Origin: Candidatus Electrothrix scaldis
Lineage (GTDB): Bacteria > Desulfobacterota > Desulfobulbia > Desulfobulbales > Desulfobulbaceae
DNA length: 64,000 nt
Reading direction: 5' to 3'
NCBI GenBank assembly: GCA_033584155.1
Contig: CP138355.1
Coordinates: forward strand, 2,185,501-2,249,500
Part shown: piece after piece, positions 1 to 9,360 of the stretch
Layout of the letters: each line of letters opens with the position of its first letter
How positions within the stretch are numbered: the first letter of the stretch is position 1
Position numbers and translations under genes: made by a program
The notes under the pieces: model-generated
Database searches by the model: none
The model's input: only the letters and a program-made list of their open reading frames with translations
Told to the model about the DNA's origin: nothing

Positions 1-393
1 AAACTCTTTTGGTTCATGAACAGGACGAGTCGCTTCCTTAAAATCTTTGATATTTCTTGTGATGATATGCTGCACTCCCGCATGGAGAGCTGCTTCATGA
101 ATCACGGCATCTTCAAAATCCTTAAATCGGGATGCGAGTGACTTTTCAAGGACTCTTTGATTGACCGGTGCGATGGTAAACAGGGAAAGCAAGGATTGAA
201 TATGGCTGGCCGCTGCTTCGCGGTCGAGCATCTTGGTGCAGAGATAATGAATTGTGGTTATCGTGGTTGCACAGGCAAAACCGACAAGTTCCGAGTGCTC
301 CACTTTTGCCATGAGTAGGGCGGCATCGTTAGAGAATGGCTCTCTGTCCAGCAGCACATCCAGTATCACATTGGTATCAAAGAGCACCTTCAT
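1..393 (-). CDS. PIN-domain ribonuclease toxin (VapC-like), 3' end outside window
   Basis: This is a PIN-domain protein, expected to be an Mg-dependent RNase toxin. It begins with MKVLFDTNVILDVLLDREPF, the usual beta1 strand with the first acidic residue (D in DTN). Later it shows FEDAVIHEAALHAGV and IITRNIKDF, which fit the second acidic cluster and the conserved TRN/D motif. About 131 residues are visible and the stop lies beyond position 1, so only a few residues are likely missing. Its ATG overlaps the antitoxin stop as ATGA (390-393), so the two are translationally coupled in antitoxin-toxin order. What is seen is the fold and the pairing; toxicity is inferred from the family. Confidence 0.85.
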   Translation of the reverse strand, partial: MKVLFDTNVILDVLLDREPFSNDAALLMAKVEHSELVGFACATTITTIHYLCTKMLDREAAASHIQSLLSLFTIAPVNQRVLEKSLASRFKDFEDAVIHEAALHAGVQHIITRNIKDFKEATRPVHEPKEF

Positions 394-632
394 AGGTACT
401 TCTCTTCCAGGTATTTTTTGTACTCACCCTCTCCAAGACCGCCTTTTTTCAAGGCTCCCTTGAGGGAGCGTACTGTAGGGGGCAGTACCTGCTCTTCTTC
501 CTGGTTCTCGTTTTTTATTGTCTGGAAGAAATCAGCAACGATACGGGAGAGCGATTTGCCGGTCTTGGCGGAGTATTCTTTGGCCGCCGCAATCAGGCTC
601 TCATCCATTCGCAGGGTTAATTTGGTATTCAT
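390..632 (-). CDS. Antitoxin of the PIN pair, ribbon-helix-helix type
   Basis: This 80-residue protein should bind and neutralise the PIN toxin encoded directly downstream and repress their shared promoter. Its N-terminus (MNTKLTLRMDESLIAAAKEY) has the beta strand then helix arrangement of ribbon-helix-helix antitoxins, followed by a second helix around SLSRIVADFFQTI. The charged tail, with a GLGEGEYKKYLEEKYL end, is typical of the toxin-binding half. An AAGG sequence lies about nine bases before the ATG. The stop overlaps the toxin start by four bases. Family naming (DUF6364-like) is by pattern only. Confidence 0.75.
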   Translation of the reverse strand: MNTKLTLRMDESLIAAAKEYSAKTGKSLSRIVADFFQTIKNENQEEEQVLPPTVRSLKGALKKGGLGEGEYKKYLEEKYL

Positions 633-753
633 AGCAGTACCTTTCCGGGGGGCATCTTAGGGTTACTGTTTTATACGTCGTGCGGGTGGTAAAGTCAACA
701 GATCAGAGCGGGAGCGGTGCAGGCGCAGGGTGGATCGGGAAGGGCGGAGTCAG

Positions 754-813
754 CATGCTGGTACCTGGGGAGTCACCATGCTGGTACCTGGGTAGTCACC
801 ATGCTGGTACCTG
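754..813. repeat. 23 bp tandem repeat, 2.6 copies
   Basis: A 23 bp unit beginning CATGCTGGTACCTGGG and ending AGTCAC occurs at 754-776 and 777-799, with a partial third copy at 800-813. The first two copies differ at one base (G versus T). No gene covers it. It lies in the 235 bp gap between the antitoxin promoter side and the end of the STAND gene, where I see nothing else except the palindrome at 846-869. Confidence 0.8.
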
Positions 814-845
814 AAAATGGAGGGACACCACCCGGCGCGTTCCAG

Positions 846-869
846 AGGGGCGACCGGCCAATCGCCCCT
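846..869. repeat. GGGGCGA/TCGCCCC interspersed palindrome
   Basis: Arms AGGGGCGA (846-853) and TCGCCCCT (862-869) enclose a short loop. Related GC-rich palindromes with the same edge sequence occur at 35914-35936 and 63443-63464, so this looks like a dispersed repeat. It overlaps the stop region of the STAND gene and may also act as its transcript 3' end. Confidence 0.55.
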
Positions 870-2835
870 ACATTTGCTGCTTGGCCCGCAGCTGCTCCAG
901 GCCCTCGCGGCATGTCTCCAGCTTAGGATGATGGATGGCTTCCATAATCTCCACGGCCCGGCTGATGTATTCTTCGGCCTTGGTAAGGTCTCCCATATCC
1001 CGATAGGTGAGGCCGATCCACCAACGGCTTATCGCTTCTCCGGCCCGGTCACCCTGCTCCCGACGTATCGCTAATGCCTGTTCGTGATACTCCAACGCCT
1101 TGCTCGGCTTGCCCTGGGCATCATAGATGGCCGCAATGTTGTTCAGGGTTGTGCCTTCCCCGATTGTATTCCCGGTCTCCCTTGTAATAGGCAGGCATTG
1201 CTCATAATACTGCAAAGCCTGCTCGTACTCGCCTTGGGCTTTATACAGCATACCAATATTATTCAGAGTCGTGCCTTCCCCCTCCCGGTCGCCGACCTCC
1301 TGCTTGATGCTCAGGCTCTGCTGATAGGTCTCCAGGGCCTGCTCATACCTGCCCTGTTGCAAGTAGATCGCGGCCATGTTATTGAGGGTCACGCCTTCCT
1401 CCTTGCGCTCACCCAGCTCACGCCAGAGGGGCAGGCATTGCGCATACCAGCGCAGGGCCTGGTCCTTGTCCCCGAGGTTATCGCAGGTGTAGCCCAGGTT
1501 ATTCAGGCACCACGCCTCATCCCGGCGGTCGCCAGCCAGCCGGGCCGCAGTCAGGCGCATCTCCAGGGCGGCCAGCTCTTCCGCCCAATAGCCCTGTCGC
1601 TCCAGGTAGATGTCGATCGTCCCGACCAGTAGTTTTACCTCCTGCCACAGCTCGCTCTTCAGGCAGCTCTCTATCAGGCGCAGGCAATGCACCCGCTCCC
1701 CATCCAGCAGGGCATAGCCCTCCAGCCCGGCAGCGCTCTGTGTCCGGCACCAGTCTATATAATAGGCCGCAGGCCGGGCCAGCTCGTCCGGGCTCAGGGC
1801 CAGACGGGTGGCCGCGTACTGATGGATCAGGGCGTGACCGATGTGGAGGCGGTCGCCCCGGCGTTCCAGCAGGCCGTACTGGAACAGCTCGTTTATGGCC
1901 ATGCGGGCGCGGCGTTCATCGTCCTCCAGCAGGGCGGTTATCGGCTCGGCAGCCAGCAGGTCAAAGGCCAGGGCTCCTGCCAGCCCCAGGGCCAGGCGGG
2001 CATCCGCACTCACCTGGGCCACGCTGCGGTCCAGGAGCAGGGCGGCATTGTCGCGCTGGTGCTCCTCCCCGGTGTCCAGCTCCCTGAGCGGCTCCTGCTC
2101 CAGCCAGCGCAGATAGTTTGCCGCAGGTTCCCCGGTGCTGTGCAGGTAATGCCCGGCAATGCGCAGGGCCACGGGCCAGCCGCCCAGCAGCTCGGCAATC
2201 CGCTCTATGGCCTCCTGCTCCCTGCTTTCCCCGGTCCAGGCCCGGAGCACGTCTTCGGCCTGCTCGTCCGGCAGGGGCGGCAGGTCCAGGCGCAAGGCCC
2301 CGGCATCGCTCTTGCGCCTGCTGGTGATGAGCACCCCGCATCGCCCGCGCAGGCGCAGCACCGCAGGCAGGTCCTCGGCCTCCTCAGCCCCGTCCAGGAT
2401 CAGCAGGGCCTGTTTCCCGCCCAGCACCAAGGTAACCTGTTGCTCCGGGTTGGCCTCTCCCTTGATGCCCAGGGCCAGGGCCAGGGTCTGCACTGCCATT
2501 GCCGTCTTGGGCTGATGATAAAAGGTGTGGAAGACCATGCCGTCCGGGAAGCGATCAGCAGGGAGCCTGCGCAGGGCACGGGCCGCCAGGGCGCTCTTGC
2601 CCATGCCGCCAGGTCCGCAGACCGCCACCACCCGGTCAGGGTGCAGGTGCTCATCCAGCCAGGCCAGTTCCTCCTTCCGGTGGAGGAAGACAGCATCCTC
2701 AGCTGGCAGAGAGCAGGTTGCCTCTGCCGGGGTAGGGGGCGCGCCGGTATAGTAGTTGTTGATCTGCTTGCCGATGGCTCCCTCGCCCTGGCCGACGTTC
2801 TGGTCTCTGCCTTTGCTCTCGAATTGGTTGCTCAT
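868..2835 (-). CDS. STAND NTPase of NB-ARC type with C-terminal TPR array
   Basis: The protein has a short low-complexity N-terminus ending INNYYTG, then an NB-ARC-type NTPase with Walker A GPGGMGKS (residues 74-81), Walker B ALLILDGAEE near 143 and the VLITSRR sensor strand near 168. A winged-helix-like stretch follows (ALAFDLL...ALLEDDE). About five tetratricopeptide repeats occupy residues 430-640 (for example AWCLNNLGYTCDNLGDKDQA). STAND proteins are signal-activated switches in which the repeats sense a ligand and the NTPase oligomerises. No effector domain is visible, so it would have to signal to a partner. The next gene upstream is a paralogue lacking the NTPase. GC content is well above the window average. 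A defence role is possible but not shown. Confidence 0.85.
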   Translation of the reverse strand: MSNQFESKGRDQNVGQGEGAIGKQINNYYTGAPPTPAEATCSLPAEDAVFLHRKEELAWLDEHLHPDRVVAVCGPGGMGKSALAARALRRLPADRFPDGMVFHTFYHQPKTAMAVQTLALALGIKGEANPEQQVTLVLGGKQALLILDGAEEAEDLPAVLRLRGRCGVLITSRRKSDAGALRLDLPPLPDEQAEDVLRAWTGESREQEAIERIAELLGGWPVALRIAGHYLHSTGEPAANYLRWLEQEPLRELDTGEEHQRDNAALLLDRSVAQVSADARLALGLAGALAFDLLAAEPITALLEDDERRARMAINELFQYGLLERRGDRLHIGHALIHQYAATRLALSPDELARPAAYYIDWCRTQSAAGLEGYALLDGERVHCLRLIESCLKSELWQEVKLLVGTIDIYLERQGYWAEELAALEMRLTAARLAGDRRDEAWCLNNLGYTCDNLGDKDQALRWYAQCLPLWRELGERKEEGVTLNNMAAIYLQQGRYEQALETYQQSLSIKQEVGDREGEGTTLNNIGMLYKAQGEYEQALQYYEQCLPITRETGNTIGEGTTLNNIAAIYDAQGKPSKALEYHEQALAIRREQGDRAGEAISRWWIGLTYRDMGDLTKAEEYISRAVEIMEAIHHPKLETCREGLEQLRAKQQM

Positions 2836-2876
2836 GCCTGTTCTTGCCTTCTCTGTTGATGATGCCGCGCATCGTG

Positions 2877-4016
2877 TTACGAATCACCCCGGCGCCAAGG
2901 CCGGAAGAACCGCAGCCAGCTTTGCAGGGTCTCTTTCCGTTGTCGGGACCGGATTGCCCTGCGTACCCGCTGCATGGTCCGCATCCGTTCCAGGCCCTCC
3001 CGCCACTTCTCCAGCCAGGGATGCTTGATGGCCTCACCAAGTTCAACCGCCTTGGTGATGTATTTCTCGGCCTTGGTCTGGTCCCCCAGGCCCTCATAGG
3101 CAAGGCCGAGGTTCCAGAAGCACTTGGCCTGCTCAGCCTCTGGACTCTGCCCGCTCTGGTTGGTCAGGGCACCTTTGATGTGATCCAGGGCCTTGGTGTA
3201 CTCGCTTCGGTCGTGTCTGCTTGCGCCTTTTTTCTCTGGTGCCTGGGCCTTCCTGCTCTGTTTCGCAGGGAGCCTTGCCCGGTTCTGCCGGGGCATGCCT
3301 GTCACGTCCCTGCGCACATCCAGCTCACGCCATAGGGGCAGGCATTGCCGGAACCAATGCAGGGCCTGCTTCTCCCCCTTATGGCGCAGGCAGATATAGC
3401 CCAGGCTGCTCAGACACCAGGCCTCATCCCGGCGGTCGCCGAGCTGCCGGGCCGCGATCAGGCGCATCTCCCATACCTCTTTTTCCACGGTCCGGGTATC
3501 CTGCTGCTCCAGGAAGAGGTCAATGACACTGGCCAGGGCCTGTACCTCGGGCCACAGCCCGTTCTCCAGGCAGGACGTAACCAAGCGCAGGCACTGGGCC
3601 AGCTCGCCATCCGGGAGGGCAGGCGTCTCTGCCTTGGTCACAGCCTGCGGCCTGTACTGGGAGATGTAATACCAGGCGACCCGCTTCAGGGACGTGCAGT
3701 CCAGGGGCAGGTGCTCGGTCGCGTATTCATGGATCAGGGGATGGCTGAGGTGCAGGCATTGCTTCCGGTGTTCCAGCAGGTCGTACCGGACCAGCTCATG
3801 GACAGCCCTGCGGCATCGGTCCTCATCATCCTCCAGCAGGGTGGTCAGGGATGCAGGGGTCAGGAGATCAAAGGCCAGGCATCCTGCCAGACGGAGGATC
3901 TGGCGGGCGTCCTCGCTCAGCAGGGTGACGTCGTGCTGCAGCTGTCCGAGGTCAGGGGGCGGGTTCGCAGGAGGGTCCTTCTCTTGTCTGTCGTTGTTGT
4001 GCAATGGCTTATCCAA
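2877..4016 (-). CDS. Truncated paralogue of the adjacent STAND protein: winged helix plus TPR, no NTPase
   Basis: From about residue 30 this 379-residue protein aligns with residues 265 onward of the neighbouring STAND protein. Shared blocks include LAFDLL, LLEDDE, LIHEYAT, GDRRDEAWCLSSLGYI and QCLPLWREL. The whole NB-ARC module is absent and no Walker motif occurs upstream. The middle TPR section is replaced by a basic stretch (RARLPAKQSRKAQAPEKK), after which one TPR and the common tail resume. It is therefore either a decaying duplicate or a stand-alone sensor arm. The open frame over 379 codons argues that it is still translated or only recently broken. Gene order (41 bp apart, same strand) suggests co-transcription. 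Confidence 0.75.
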   Translation of the reverse strand: MDKPLHNNDRQEKDPPANPPPDLGQLQHDVTLLSEDARQILRLAGCLAFDLLTPASLTTLLEDDEDRCRRAVHELVRYDLLEHRKQCLHLSHPLIHEYATEHLPLDCTSLKRVAWYYISQYRPQAVTKAETPALPDGELAQCLRLVTSCLENGLWPEVQALASVIDLFLEQQDTRTVEKEVWEMRLIAARQLGDRRDEAWCLSSLGYICLRHKGEKQALHWFRQCLPLWRELDVRRDVTGMPRQNRARLPAKQSRKAQAPEKKGASRHDRSEYTKALDHIKGALTNQSGQSPEAEQAKCFWNLGLAYEGLGDQTKAEKYITKAVELGEAIKHPWLEKWREGLERMRTMQRVRRAIRSRQRKETLQSWLRFFRPWRRGDS

Positions 4017-4134
4017 TTACTTCCTCCCTTAGGATCGTATAATGGATAGATGGATAGGGTGTGGTCTTGTTGTGACTTGGATTCAAGTGGTATGGTTGGT
4101 CGGCCACGCAGGCCTATTCCAGTACAAGCAGGGA

Positions 4135-4162
4135 GAGGTGCCAGGGCTGTCCCCGGCACCTC
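4135..4162. terminator. Hairpin between STAND and activase genes
   Basis: Arms GAGGTGCC (4135-4142) and GGCACCTC (4155-4162) form an 8 bp stem with a 12-base loop. It lies upstream of the STAND pair and just past the 3' end of the activase gene on the opposite side. No T-run follows on either strand, so termination is uncertain. The rest of the 180 bp gap shows nothing else. Confidence 0.35.
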
Positions 4163-4196
4163 CTGTGTCAGCACTATCAGCACTATCAGTGGTATA

Positions 4197-7100
4197 TCAG
4201 CGGCAGGCCAACATCTGCTCGTTCAGGCGCTCGGCCTGGAGGCAGAAGGCCTCCATCCGGGCTTCAATGAGCTGCGGGAAGGGGTTGCCATCGGTCTCAA
4301 TGCAGATGAACGGCAGCTTGCGCTCCTTCTCCAGGATGGGCCGCCAGCGGGATTCCTCACCGTTGAGCTGGGCCAGCTTCTCGGTGGTGGTGAACTTTTC
4401 GTTGAGCACCGCCTCAGCCACCCGCGAGGGCATACAGCCGAAGGGACCAATGGAGATGATACCGCAGGAGGGATGGAGGATCTCGTGCATGGCCGATCCC
4501 ACAGTGACAATGGTCTCCACAGTGAGGTAGGGGGAAACATACTTGCTACCCGCTTCCATGACCGGCTCGATAGGGGCATTGCCGTCATAGAAGAACAGTC
4601 CGCTCGGTCCGAGCCGCTTGCGGATGGCATGGTTGAAGTAGCGCTTCACCTGCTCCCGAATAGCAAAGCCCTTGGTCCGCTCGCCCTCAATATCATGCTT
4701 GATCAGCCAGTCAATGAACTTGATGTACTCGCTGATCATGGCCGTGCGCACGATAAAGCCCCGATCCGCCAGCTTCTCCATGATGTTCTGGAGGGAGAGG
4801 GGGTCATGGCGCACGTACATCTCCCCGATCAGGGAGATCTTGGGGATCTGCTCATAGGGCATCTTCAGCTCAATCTGCTTCAGGCGGGCTGCAGACTTGG
4901 AGAGCTGGGAGGCAATAATAGGCCAGCGCCGATGTATAACCTTCCTGACCGCCTCGAACTCCTCATGAAAGACCTGTAGACCTGCCTCCCGATCCTTGGC
5001 CCCGGCCAGCACTGTGGACCACATCTCGTCAAAGAGGTCACCGATGACAATGGCACGCCAGGCCGCCCGCAGGAAGTTGTCCCCCAGGTTGCAATACCCA
5101 TTCATGGAGGTGGGGGTGAGCATGGCCACGTTCCGGATCTTTTGTCGCTCCAGCACCCGCTTGGTGTAGACATGGTACTGCCCCAGACGGCAGGGGCCGT
5201 CGGAGCTGGCCATGTAGTAGATGAGTATCTCGTTGTCCTCACGTTCTTTGATGCGGTGCAGTAAGCCACCCAGGGTGGTCTGCAAGGGCAGACATTCCTT
5301 GCAGGAGGCATTACCACGTCCCAGCTTGAGGACGTCCTCGTTGGCTGATTCCAGGATTTCCGTGCGGATGCCGATCCTGCCGAAAGCAGCTGCCAGCAAA
5401 GGGGTGCAATAGCGGCTCATGGCCGGGATAAGCAGGCGGACCTTGGGGTCAGAGAGGGGAACCCACTGGGCATCTGAGGTGCGGACACCAGCGACACCAT
5501 CCTTTTCCTCAAGGGTGGCGGCGCGGAAGAGACGATCGCTCACCAGGGCAGAGGTCGCCTTTTTCTGGATCTCCCGGTAATAGCGGATAATGTCGAGGAA
5601 GGCCTCGATGCGGGTCTCCAGACCGGCATCGGCAGTATGGCTGTCCAGCTCCAGGGTCAGGGAGGGCTTGCGCCCCATCACATCCCGGAAAAAGCTGACC
5701 AGGAAGGAGTCTGGCCCGCAGGAGAAGTTGGTGATATAGGTGCCAAAGAGCTGGGGGTGCCGCTCGACAAAGCGGGCTCCCTTGAGGATGATCTGGCCCA
5801 TAGCCCAGTACATGTTCTCGTCATCAGAGAGCTTTTCCTCCCAGTAGGGCAGCATGTCAAAGGGGATCACAGCAATGCCCCGGCTGGCGAATTTGGCCGG
5901 GATGCCCTTATTGGCCACTGAGGCAAAGGCGTTATAGGGACGGCCAAAGACCACAGTGCCGAATTTTTCCGGGTCCGCCTCAAGAGCAGCCAAGGCCTCT
6001 TTGCCCATTGCGCGGATATCCTGGGTAAAGGTCTTCTGGGCCGTATCCGCCGCCTGCAAGGCCGCATCGACCTTATTGGTATCAACGCCCAATTTGCGGA
6101 TCAGCTCCTCAAAGGCCTCAGTGTCTGCGGTATTGCCCTTGGAAAAGTCAATCACTTGGGAGATTACCCGGCCAGCAGGTGTCAGGGCCGGAAAGGCGGT
6201 GCGCAGATAATAGGGCTCGCCCTGGACCAGCACGCAGGTGCAGGAGGTCATATCCGGCTCGCCCATGTCCAGTCCCCGGAGATGGGGCATGAAGATGTAA
6301 TCCGGCTTTTCCGTCAGCAGGGTTGCTGCGTAATTATGGGCGATTTCCACCGGGTAGCAGAAGGCTGCTCCCTGCTGATCCATGCCCTTGGGATCTTCCT
6401 TGGTGGGCAGGGTGAGGCGGAAGCCCAGCTCGGCAAAGAAGGCATTGAAAAAGGGGAAATAGGTATTGAGGAGAAAGGAGCGGTTCATGCCCACGGTGGG
6501 GCGGGTGTCTGCCGGATCAGCTGGTGCCAGATCGCGGAAGACCCGTTGCTCGCGCTTGATGACCAGGTTCAAGTCCTCGGTCTTGACCTTGCGGTTATGG
6601 ATCAGGTTGTCGTAGCGGTTACAGATACCTCCAAAGGGATAGACCTTGTCCTTGATCTTGATCCGGGAGATCTCGCAGCCCCGGTCACAGTCCTTACCGC
6701 CGCCGCATTTGAAGGGTTCGCCGTATTCCACCTCACGGGCAATGAGCTCCTGGAGGTCATATTCCTGGGCTGTGAGCAGCCCCTGTTCCATGCGTCGTTC
6801 TACCTCCAGGGCCACGCCAAAGGCCCCCATCAGGCCGGCTTCGGAGGGCACCACCACGTGCTTGCCGGTGAGCCCGGCCATTGCAGCGGGTACGGCCTTA
6901 TTATAGCAGACCCCACCCTGGACAAAGACCTTCTTGCCCACTGGCCGGTTGCCCTTGACCCGGTTATTATAATTCATACCAATGGAGTAGACCAAGCCTG
7001 CCACGATGTCCTCCAGGGGCACATTTTCCTGGACTGAGCGTTTGATGTCCGAGCCGATAAAGGCGGCGCATTGGTCGCTGAAGTTGGGCGGAGCTGTGGC

Positions 7101-8465
7101 CCGGAAAGCGGTATCCCCGATCTCGGTCACTGCCAGTCCCAGGCTCTCCTTGGCTGCCTCTTCGAGAAAGGAGCCAGTACCGGCGCTACAGGCCTCGTTC
7201 ATGGCATAATCGCTGGGCACCCCGTTGGTGATATAGGTGTACTTGGCATCCTGGCCGCCGATCTCGAAGATGGTGTCCACCTCGGGATCAAAATGAACCG
7301 CTGCGGTGGCATGGGCCACGATCTCGTTGATCACCCCATCGGTAAGGGCATGGAGACCGGCAATCTGGCGACCGGAGCCGGTGACTCCCAAGCCTTCAAT
7401 GCTGATCGGTACTTTGACCTGATCAGCCAGGCTCTGGTAGACATTTTTTGAGGCCCCGATGGGATCGCCGTTGGTGCGCAGGTATTCGGCTGCAACGATG
7501 GCCTTATCGCTGCGCCGCATGAGCACGCCCTTGGTGGTGGTGGAACCCACATCCAACCCGAGGATCACCTTGTTGCCTTCTGCGGCAACACCTCGTTCCT
7601 GGTGTTTATAATCCACCAGATGCTGGCATTCAGAGAGCGGGGGCAGGGTGGCCAGGCCAGCTCGCTGGTCAGTAAAGATGGCATCCAGCGAGGTGAAGGG
7701 CTGGCTTGTGTTTTCCTGGGCCCAGAGCGCAGCGCCCAGAGCCTCAAAGGAGGCAGCTTCTTTGGGGATGTAGAGATCCGGGATGGCCTCTTGCAGGTAA
7801 TGAACCATTGCCTGGTTACCCACGCAACCACCCACCAGCATGACCGCATCTTTGGGCAGCTTCTTGAGCAGCTCCATGACCTTACCAGACATCATCCGGG
7901 ATAGGCCTGCTACCACCTGATCCTTGGGGGTTCCTTTGTTCAGGGCATGGGTGCAATCACTTTTGCAGAAGACCGAGCAACGACCGGAAACCTTATAGGG
8001 TTTTTCCGGCAGCTTCATCTCCCCTGCCTCATCTAAGGTCACCGACATCCGGCCCAGCTGCTGGAGAAAAAACTCCCCGGTCCCGGAGGCGCATTTATTA
8101 CCGGTATGGATCTCATTCACCCTGCCGTCCTCATCCAGATGATAGACCATCGTGGTCTCACCACCGGCGCTGATCACCACCCGATAGGGATGATCCGGCG
8201 GCAGCAGGTACGCCGCAGCCAGTTCCACCGCCTCGGGTTCAGCAATGCCGGAAAAGTTGAGCATATTTCTGAATTTCCGACCAGTGACCGCGATACTGTA
8301 TTCCTGCAGATCTTCAATCTGCTCCAGCATCTCCCGCAACACCTTTCTCGGGTTGCCATCATGGGCTCGGGATTGAGTAAAAAGAAGCTTCTTTTCCGTG
8401 CTGTTCTGCTCAAGTCCTGCAAGGGAGATGCTGGATGCACCTGCGCATATGCCTAAAGATTTCAT
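4197..8465 (-). CDS. Giant acyl-CoA dehydratase activase (two BcrA/BadF-type ATPase domains plus DUF2229-like region)
   Basis: This 1422-residue protein belongs to the activators of 2-hydroxyacyl-CoA dehydratases and benzoyl-CoA reductases, which use ATP hydrolysis to drive a low-potential electron into the radical enzyme. Residues 1-270 form one ASKHA-fold ATPase domain (LGICAGASSISL). A second begins near 299 (LGLDVGSTTTKG) and contains the NEACSAGTGSFLEE segment around the iron-sulfur ligand. A cysteine cluster (CGGGKDCDRGCE) lies near 590. From about 655 (PTVGMNRSF) the protein continues as the DUF2229/CoA-dehydratase-like region with SCKECLPLQTT. This very long fused form is known from sulfate-reducing bacteria. 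No dehydratase subunit is adjacent, so the substrate is unknown. Confidence 0.9.
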   Translation of the reverse strand: MKSLGICAGASSISLAGLEQNSTEKKLLFTQSRAHDGNPRKVLREMLEQIEDLQEYSIAVTGRKFRNMLNFSGIAEPEAVELAAAYLLPPDHPYRVVISAGGETTMVYHLDEDGRVNEIHTGNKCASGTGEFFLQQLGRMSVTLDEAGEMKLPEKPYKVSGRCSVFCKSDCTHALNKGTPKDQVVAGLSRMMSGKVMELLKKLPKDAVMLVGGCVGNQAMVHYLQEAIPDLYIPKEAASFEALGAALWAQENTSQPFTSLDAIFTDQRAGLATLPPLSECQHLVDYKHQERGVAAEGNKVILGLDVGSTTTKGVLMRRSDKAIVAAEYLRTNGDPIGASKNVYQSLADQVKVPISIEGLGVTGSGRQIAGLHALTDGVINEIVAHATAAVHFDPEVDTIFEIGGQDAKYTYITNGVPSDYAMNEACSAGTGSFLEEAAKESLGLAVTEIGDTAFRATAPPNFSDQCAAFIGSDIKRSVQENVPLEDIVAGLVYSIGMNYNNRVKGNRPVGKKVFVQGGVCYNKAVPAAMAGLTGKHVVVPSEAGLMGAFGVALEVERRMEQGLLTAQEYDLQELIAREVEYGEPFKCGGGKDCDRGCEISRIKIKDKVYPFGGICNRYDNLIHNRKVKTEDLNLVIKREQRVFRDLAPADPADTRPTVGMNRSFLLNTYFPFFNAFFAELGFRLTLPTKEDPKGMDQQGAAFCYPVEIAHNYAATLLTEKPDYIFMPHLRGLDMGEPDMTSCTCVLVQGEPYYLRTAFPALTPAGRVISQVIDFSKGNTADTEAFEELIRKLGVDTNKVDAALQAADTAQKTFTQDIRAMGKEALAALEADPEKFGTVVFGRPYNAFASVANKGIPAKFASRGIAVIPFDMLPYWEEKLSDDENMYWAMGQIILKGARFVERHPQLFGTYITNFSCGPDSFLVSFFRDVMGRKPSLTLELDSHTADAGLETRIEAFLDIIRYYREIQKKATSALVSDRLFRAATLEEKDGVAGVRTSDAQWVPLSDPKVRLLIPAMSRYCTPLLAAAFGRIGIRTEILESANEDVLKLGRGNASCKECLPLQTTLGGLLHRIKEREDNEILIYYMASSDGPCRLGQYHVYTKRVLERQKIRNVAMLTPTSMNGYCNLGDNFLRAAWRAIVIGDLFDEMWSTVLAGAKDREAGLQVFHEEFEAVRKVIHRRWPIIASQLSKSAARLKQIELKMPYEQIPKISLIGEMYVRHDPLSLQNIMEKLADRGFIVRTAMISEYIKFIDWLIKHDIEGERTKGFAIREQVKRYFNHAIRKRLGPSGLFFYDGNAPIEPVMEAGSKYVSPYLTVETIVTVGSAMHEILHPSCGIISIGPFGCMPSRVAEAVLNEKFTTTEKLAQLNGEESRWRPILEKERKLPFICIETDGNPFPQLIEARMEAFCLQAERLNEQMLACR

Positions 8466-8505
8466 GATGTTGAATTGTTGTAAGAGTTCTTTTTATGATT
8501 GGCGG

Positions 8506-9354
8506 TTATACATCGTTCCAGATAGATAATGCTTGGCGATAGACCTGTGATCGTGAAATATCCAGGTCTCTGGAAATGAGACGGACCGCGTCCTTGAGTG
8601 AAGTTTTTCCTTTGTCACGATACCAGATGATCAATTCGTTGAGGTCTTCCGGGCGTTCTTCTCGGGATTCAGTCATCCCGCTGACGATCAGGACCAACTC
8701 GCCCTTGACCTTACCCTTGGTAAGCTCTATCAGTTTGGAAATGGGGCCGAAAAGATGCTCTTCGTGGAGCTTGGTCAGTTCGCGGAAGAGCTGGGCCTGT
8801 CGATCTCCGAAAACCTCAAGGCAGTCCTGTAAGGTCGCCTGAATACGGTGGGGGGCTTCGTAAAAGACCAGAGAGCAGTTAAATGCCTTGAGCGCATGGA
8901 ATTGCTTGATGCGCTCGCCTGTTTTCGCTGCCGGAAAACCGCCGAAATAAAATCCTCCGCCTTGTATGCCGGAAACAGAAAGGGCTGCTGCAAGGGCTGA
9001 GGGGCCGGGGATGGGCACAACAGGGATGTCTTGCTGGCGTGCGGCCCGGACCAGAACTGCTCCGGGGTCGGAAACTCCTGGCGTGCCAGCATCCGAAACC
9101 AGGGCGATATCCATTCCATCGCAGAGCTTTTCAAGTAGGTAGGCTGTTTTTTTCTGCTCATTATCACGATGATAGCTGGTCAGGTCCGCCTTGATGCCCA
9201 AGTAGGCCAGTAGTCTTCCGGTGTGGCGGGTGTCCTCGCAGGCGAGAAGATCCACGGAAGAGAGGATATCCTTCATACGTTGACTGATATCAGCAAGGTT
9301 ACCGATGGGGGTTGCGACAATATACAGTGAGCCAGTCTTTTGTTCGGGTTTCAT
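8506..9354 (-). CDS. rsmI: 16S rRNA (cytidine-1402-2'-O)-methyltransferase RsmI
   Basis: RsmI uses SAM to methylate the ribose of C1402 in the decoding centre of 16S rRNA. The 282-residue length is normal. The tetrapyrrole-methylase fold is marked by LYIVATPIGNLADIS at the N-terminus, ACEDTRHTGRLL, LVSDAGTPGVSDPG and VPIPGPSALAAALS, all characteristic of this family. The tail (DLNELIIWYRDKGKTSLKDA, then DLDISRSQVYRQAL) is the helical C-terminal domain. It is separated by 40 bp from the activase gene on the same strand and may be co-transcribed with it. A C-rich hairpin with a conserved flank precedes its start. Confidence 0.95.
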   Translation of the reverse strand: MKPEQKTGSLYIVATPIGNLADISQRMKDILSSVDLLACEDTRHTGRLLAYLGIKADLTSYHRDNEQKKTAYLLEKLCDGMDIALVSDAGTPGVSDPGAVLVRAARQQDIPVVPIPGPSALAAALSVSGIQGGGFYFGGFPAAKTGERIKQFHALKAFNCSLVFYEAPHRIQATLQDCLEVFGDRQAQLFRELTKLHEEHLFGPISKLIELTKGKVKGELVLIVSGMTESREERPEDLNELIIWYRDKGKTSLKDAVRLISRDLDISRSQVYRQALSIWNDV

Positions 9355-9360
9355 AATAAA

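Noticed and set aside
1687-2859. 390-codon plus-strand frame opposite the STAND gene
   Set aside because: It is an antisense shadow caused by high GC; composition is Q/G/A/L-rich and no domain is recognisable.
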